Assembly (NCBI GenBank): GCA_947625935.1 | Contig: CANQQE010000004.1 | Coordinates: forward strand, 1 to 64,000 | DNA length: 64,000 bases | Direction: 5' to 3' | From: an uncultured Muribaculaceae bacterium | GTDB lineage: Bacteria; Bacteroidota; Bacteroidia; Bacteroidales; Muribaculaceae | Part shown: positions 61,410 to 64,000 of the stretch, piece by piece | Position numbering within the stretch: position 1 is the first letter of the stretch | Layout: each line of letters opens with the position of its first letter | Translations under genes and position numbers: made by a program | Notes under the pieces: model-generated | Database searches by the model: none | What the model saw: the letters and a program-made list of their open reading frames with translations, nothing else | Told to the model about the DNA's origin: nothing

Positions 61410-62675
61410 TTATCTGATTTTTAAAGTCACAAATGTTATCACGGCGAGGAAAATGCCGATAATCCAGAATCTCACCACGATTTTGGACTCGGGGATTGCC
61501 TGCAGAGGCCGCTGTATAAGCGCGTCTATGCCGCTGTTGCCGGCTTTCTGGAAATGGTGGTGGAGGGGGGTCATCTTGAACACGCGCCGCCCCTGTCCGT
61601 AACGCCGTTTGGTGGCTTTGAAATAGGCCACCTGAAGCATTACCGAGAGGTCTTCGACAAAGTAGATGGCGCAAAGAATCGGGATGAGTAGTTCTTTGTG
61701 TATCAATATGGCGAAGACTGCTATGATGCCGCCTATCGTGAGGCTGCCGGTGTCGCCCATGAATACCTGTGCGGGATAGGCGTTATACCACAGAAAGCCT
61801 ATGAGCGCGCCGATGAATGCGGCCATGTAGACCACAAGCTCCGCGCTGTGGGGTATGTACATGATGTTGAGATAGGCGGAATAGATTATGTTGCCGCCGA
61901 GATAGGCCATGATGGCGAGAGCGACACCTATTATGGCCGAGGTGCCGGTGGCGAGACCGTCAAGTCCGTCGGTGAGGTTGGCTCCGTTAGAGGTGGCCGT
62001 TATCACGAATATCGTCACGATGACAAACAGAATCCATCCTCCGGTCTGCGCGTTGTCGCCGAGCCATTCGGTGAGATAGGCGTAGTCGAAGTTGTTGTTT
62101 TTTACAAAGGGGATGGTGGTCTGGGTCGACTTGATGTCGTCACTCTCATAAATCACGTCGACGACCTCGTTGTTTTCGATGCTCTGCACCTCCTGATTCT
62201 GGCGTATCACGATGTCGGGGCTGAGGTACATTGTCAGGCCGACAATCAATCCGAGACCCACCTGACCGACGATTTTGAATTTGCCTTTGAGCCCCTCTTT
62301 GTTTTTGCGGGCGACCTTTATGTAATCGTCGAGGAAGCCGAGCGTGCCGAGCCAGCAGGTGGCCACGATCATCAGCAGCATATAGACGTTGGAGAGGTTG
62401 CCTATGAGAAGGCAGGGGATGAGGATTGATATGATTATGATGATGCCGCCCATAGTCGGGGTGCCGGTTTTTTTCATCTGTCCCTCGAGACCGAGGTCGC
62501 GGATTATCTCGCCCACCTGCATCATCTGTAGCCGGTCGATAATGCGGCGTCCGATGAAGATGGCTATGAAAATCGACAGCACCAGTGCGGCTCCGGAGCG
62601 GAATGTGATATAGCTCATCAGTCGCGCTCCCGGAAAGTCGGTCTGTTGCAGCAGTTCAAAGAGATAGTATAACAT
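61410..62675 (-). CDS. mraY: Phospho-N-acetylmuramoyl-pentapeptide transferase
   Basis: 421 residues. Makes lipid I by moving phospho-MurNAc-pentapeptide to undecaprenyl phosphate. About ten membrane helices; KTGTPTMGGIIIIISILIP, LGFLDDYIKVARKNKEGLKG, NLTDGLDGLATGTSAIIGV and FMGDTGSLTIGGIIAVFAIL are the catalytic and substrate-binding parts. Longer than the E. coli protein by about 60 residues because of a periplasmic insertion (SIENNEVVDVIYESDDIKST and next residues), normal for Bacteroidota. It lies 27 bp after murE and 25 bp before murD. Confidence 0.96.
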   Translation of the reverse strand: MLYYLFELLQQTDFPGARLMSYITFRSGAALVLSIFIAIFIGRRIIDRLQMMQVGEIIRDLGLEGQMKKTGTPTMGGIIIIISILIPCLLIGNLSNVYMLLMIVATCWLGTLGFLDDYIKVARKNKEGLKGKFKIVGQVGLGLIVGLTMYLSPDIVIRQNQEVQSIENNEVVDVIYESDDIKSTQTTIPFVKNNNFDYAYLTEWLGDNAQTGGWILFVIVTIFVITATSNGANLTDGLDGLATGTSAIIGVALAIMAYLGGNIIYSAYLNIMYIPHSAELVVYMAAFIGALIGFLWYNAYPAQVFMGDTGSLTIGGIIAVFAILIHKELLIPILCAIYFVEDLSVMLQVAYFKATKRRYGQGRRVFKMTPLHHHFQKAGNSGIDALIQRPLQAIPESKIVVRFWIIGIFLAVITFVTLKIR

Positions 62676-62702
62676 AATTGCCCTATTGGATAAATAACAT
62701 CG

Positions 62703-64000
62703 TTAACACTCGGTTTTGAATATCTCGTTGACGACCTCGCGGTCGTCGAAATGGTGTTTCACCCCTTCTATCTCCTGATAGTCTTCGTGGCCTTTTCCGG
62801 CTATGAGAATCACGTCGCCGGGTTTGGCGAGAGCGCACGCCGTGCGTATGGCCTCGCGTCGGTCTATCTGCGTGAGGGTCTTTCGGCGGTCGGTTACTTC
62901 GAGGCCGGCCTCCATGTCGGCCAGAATGTCGGCGGGATTTTCAAACCGCGGGTTGTCGGATGTGAGAATAAGGCGGTCGCTGAGTCGCGCGGCCTCGCGC
63001 GCCATAATCGGGCGTTTGCCTTTGTCGCGGTTTCCGCCGGCACCGACAACGGTGATTATCTCGCCGCCGTTTCCTATTATGTCGCGTATGGCGGTAAGCA
63101 CGTTGACCACTGCATCGGGAGTGTGGGCATAGTCGACAATGGCGGTGTAGCCTTTGGGGGAATGAAAGGCTTGGAAGCGTCCGGCGACCGGGACGAGCAT
63201 ACTCATGGCGCGCAGCACGTCGTTCTGTTCCCACCCCATGAGGATGGACGCTCCGTAGACGGCTGTCAGGTTGTAGGCGTTGAATCGGCCTGTGAAACGG
63301 GTTTCGACTTCGTTGCCGTTGAAGCTCATGAGAGTGCCGTCGATGCGGCTTTCGATAATGCGTCCCATGAAATCGGCCATCTCGCGGAGGGAATAGGTGT
63401 GGCGGTGGGCGCGGGTGTTCTGTAGCATCACCTCACCGACTTTGTCGTCAATGTTGGTCAGTGCGAACGCCGATGCCGGCAGCTCGTCGAAGAACGCTTT
63501 TTTCGCTTCGAGATAGGCTTCAAAAGTCTTGTGGTAGTCGAGGTGGTCGCGGGTGAGATTGGAGAATATGCCGCCGGCGAAGTGCAGCCCGGCTATTCGG
63601 TGCTGATGGGCGGCGTGGGAGCTGACTTCCATTGCTGCGAATGTGCATCCGGCTTCAACCATGCGTGCCAGCAGCGCGTTGATTGTCAGAGGGTCGGGAG
63701 TGGTCTGACGGGCTTCGACGGCTTCCCGGTCGATGTAGTTGACCACGGTCGACAGCAGCCCTGCTTTTTCCCCCATCATCTGGGCCATTTCGTAGAGCAA
63801 TGTCGCTGTTGTCGTCTTGCCGTTGGTTCCGGTGACACCAACAAGGCTGAGGCGGCGCGAGGGGTTGCCCCACCATTCCGATGCGAGGCATCCGAGGGCG
63901 ACGGCTGAATTGCTGACGCGTATGTAGGTGGTGTCAGGGTTGAGGTGCGCCGGCAGCTCCTCGCAAATCACGGCGGCTGTCGCCGGGTCGAGTGTGGGAA
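62703..64000 (-). CDS. murE: UDP-MurNAc-L-Ala-D-Glu--meso-DAP ligase (partial, start outside window)
   Basis: The visible 432 codons run into the right edge of the window without a start, with only part of the N-terminal domain missing (about 50-70 residues from comparison with the family). The ATP loop [19 protein letters not shown], the [20 protein letters not shown] and [15 protein letters not shown] blocks, and [15 protein letters not shown] are present. The [12 protein letters not shown] stretch contains DNPR, the signature for meso-diaminopimelate, so the wall is of the DAP type. Mg-bound lysine and C-terminal [10 protein letters not shown] are intact. It begins the visible part of the dcw operon. 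Confidence 0.95.
   Translation of the reverse strand, partial: PTLDPATAAVICEELPAHLNPDTTYIRVSNSAVALGCLASEWWGNPSRRLSLVGVTGTNGKTTTATLLYEMAQMMGEKAGLLSTVVNYIDREAVEARQTTPDPLTINALLARMVEAGCTFAAMEVSSHAAHQHRIAGLHFAGGIFSNLTRDHLDYHKTFEAYLEAKKAFFDELPASAFALTNIDDKVGEVMLQNTRAHRHTYSLREMADFMGRIIESRIDGTLMSFNGNEVETRFTGRFNAYNLTAVYGASILMGWEQNDVLRAMSMLVPVAGRFQAFHSPKGYTAIVDYAHTPDAVVNVLTAIRDIIGNGGEIITVVGAGGNRDKGKRPIMAREAARLSDRLILTSDNPRFENPADILADMEAGLEVTDRRKTLTQIDRREAIRTACALAKPGDVILIAGKGHEDYQEIEGVKHHFDDREVVNEIFKTEC

Overview
The window looks like chromosomal DNA of an intestinal Bacteroidales bacterium, most likely Muribaculaceae or a close relative (inference). Reasons: promoters of the Bacteroidota type (TTTG, about 19-20 bp, TAnnTTTG) stand in front of several genes; secreted proteins carry C-terminal tails like those of the type IX secretion system; efflux, TonB and cell-wall gene orders are those of Bacteroidales; Shine-Dalgarno sequences are weak. 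No rRNA, tRNA or CRISPR array was recognised.

Layout. 0-11 kb is a mosaic. Phage-head-like genes (acidic scaffold-like protein plus major-capsid-like protein at 0.1-2.1 kb; connector-like, portal-like and two small unknown proteins at 7.9-10.8 kb) are separated by small membrane proteins, a GNAT toxin-antitoxin pair, gtrA, a TRIC-type channel, nth, pheS and an orphan vsr. The two phage-like operons share a 49-bp leader element, and three REP-like palindromes lie in this part. 11-20 kb: a secreted GHL10 glycosidase, folK, and rimP-nusA-infB with a nine-unit tandem repeat in its leader, then a HigBA-like pair. 20-31 kb: a DUF4954 protein, a frameshifted small gene, exbB-exbD-tonB-like genes with pdxJ, an ACT-like stub with nadK, a kinase-like membrane protein and polA. 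31-38 kb: a tripartite RND efflux operon followed by an lpxA-like gene. 38-43.5 kb: three secreted proteins, two of them apparently inactivated metalloproteases, bracketed by a 37-bp direct repeat and next to a broken piece of the efflux outer-membrane gene. 43.5-48 kb: an MBOAT/SGNH acyl-transfer operon. 48-52 kb: SemiSWEET, a double ABC ATPase, menA and an OLD-like ATPase. 52-64 kb: the division and cell-wall (dcw) cluster, transcribed leftwards murE-mraY-murD-ftsW-murG-murC-ftsQ-ftsA-ftsZ; murE is cut by the window end.

Most genes are ordinary core functions. The most unusual content is the split, co-regulated-looking set of phage head genes (portal, connector, capsid, scaffold-like) without a terminase, integrase, tail or lysis gene in view, whose capsid-like protein carries a predicted N-terminal membrane segment. 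It could be a decayed phage, a gene-transfer-agent-like particle, or another domesticated capsid. The sequence alone does not decide between these.
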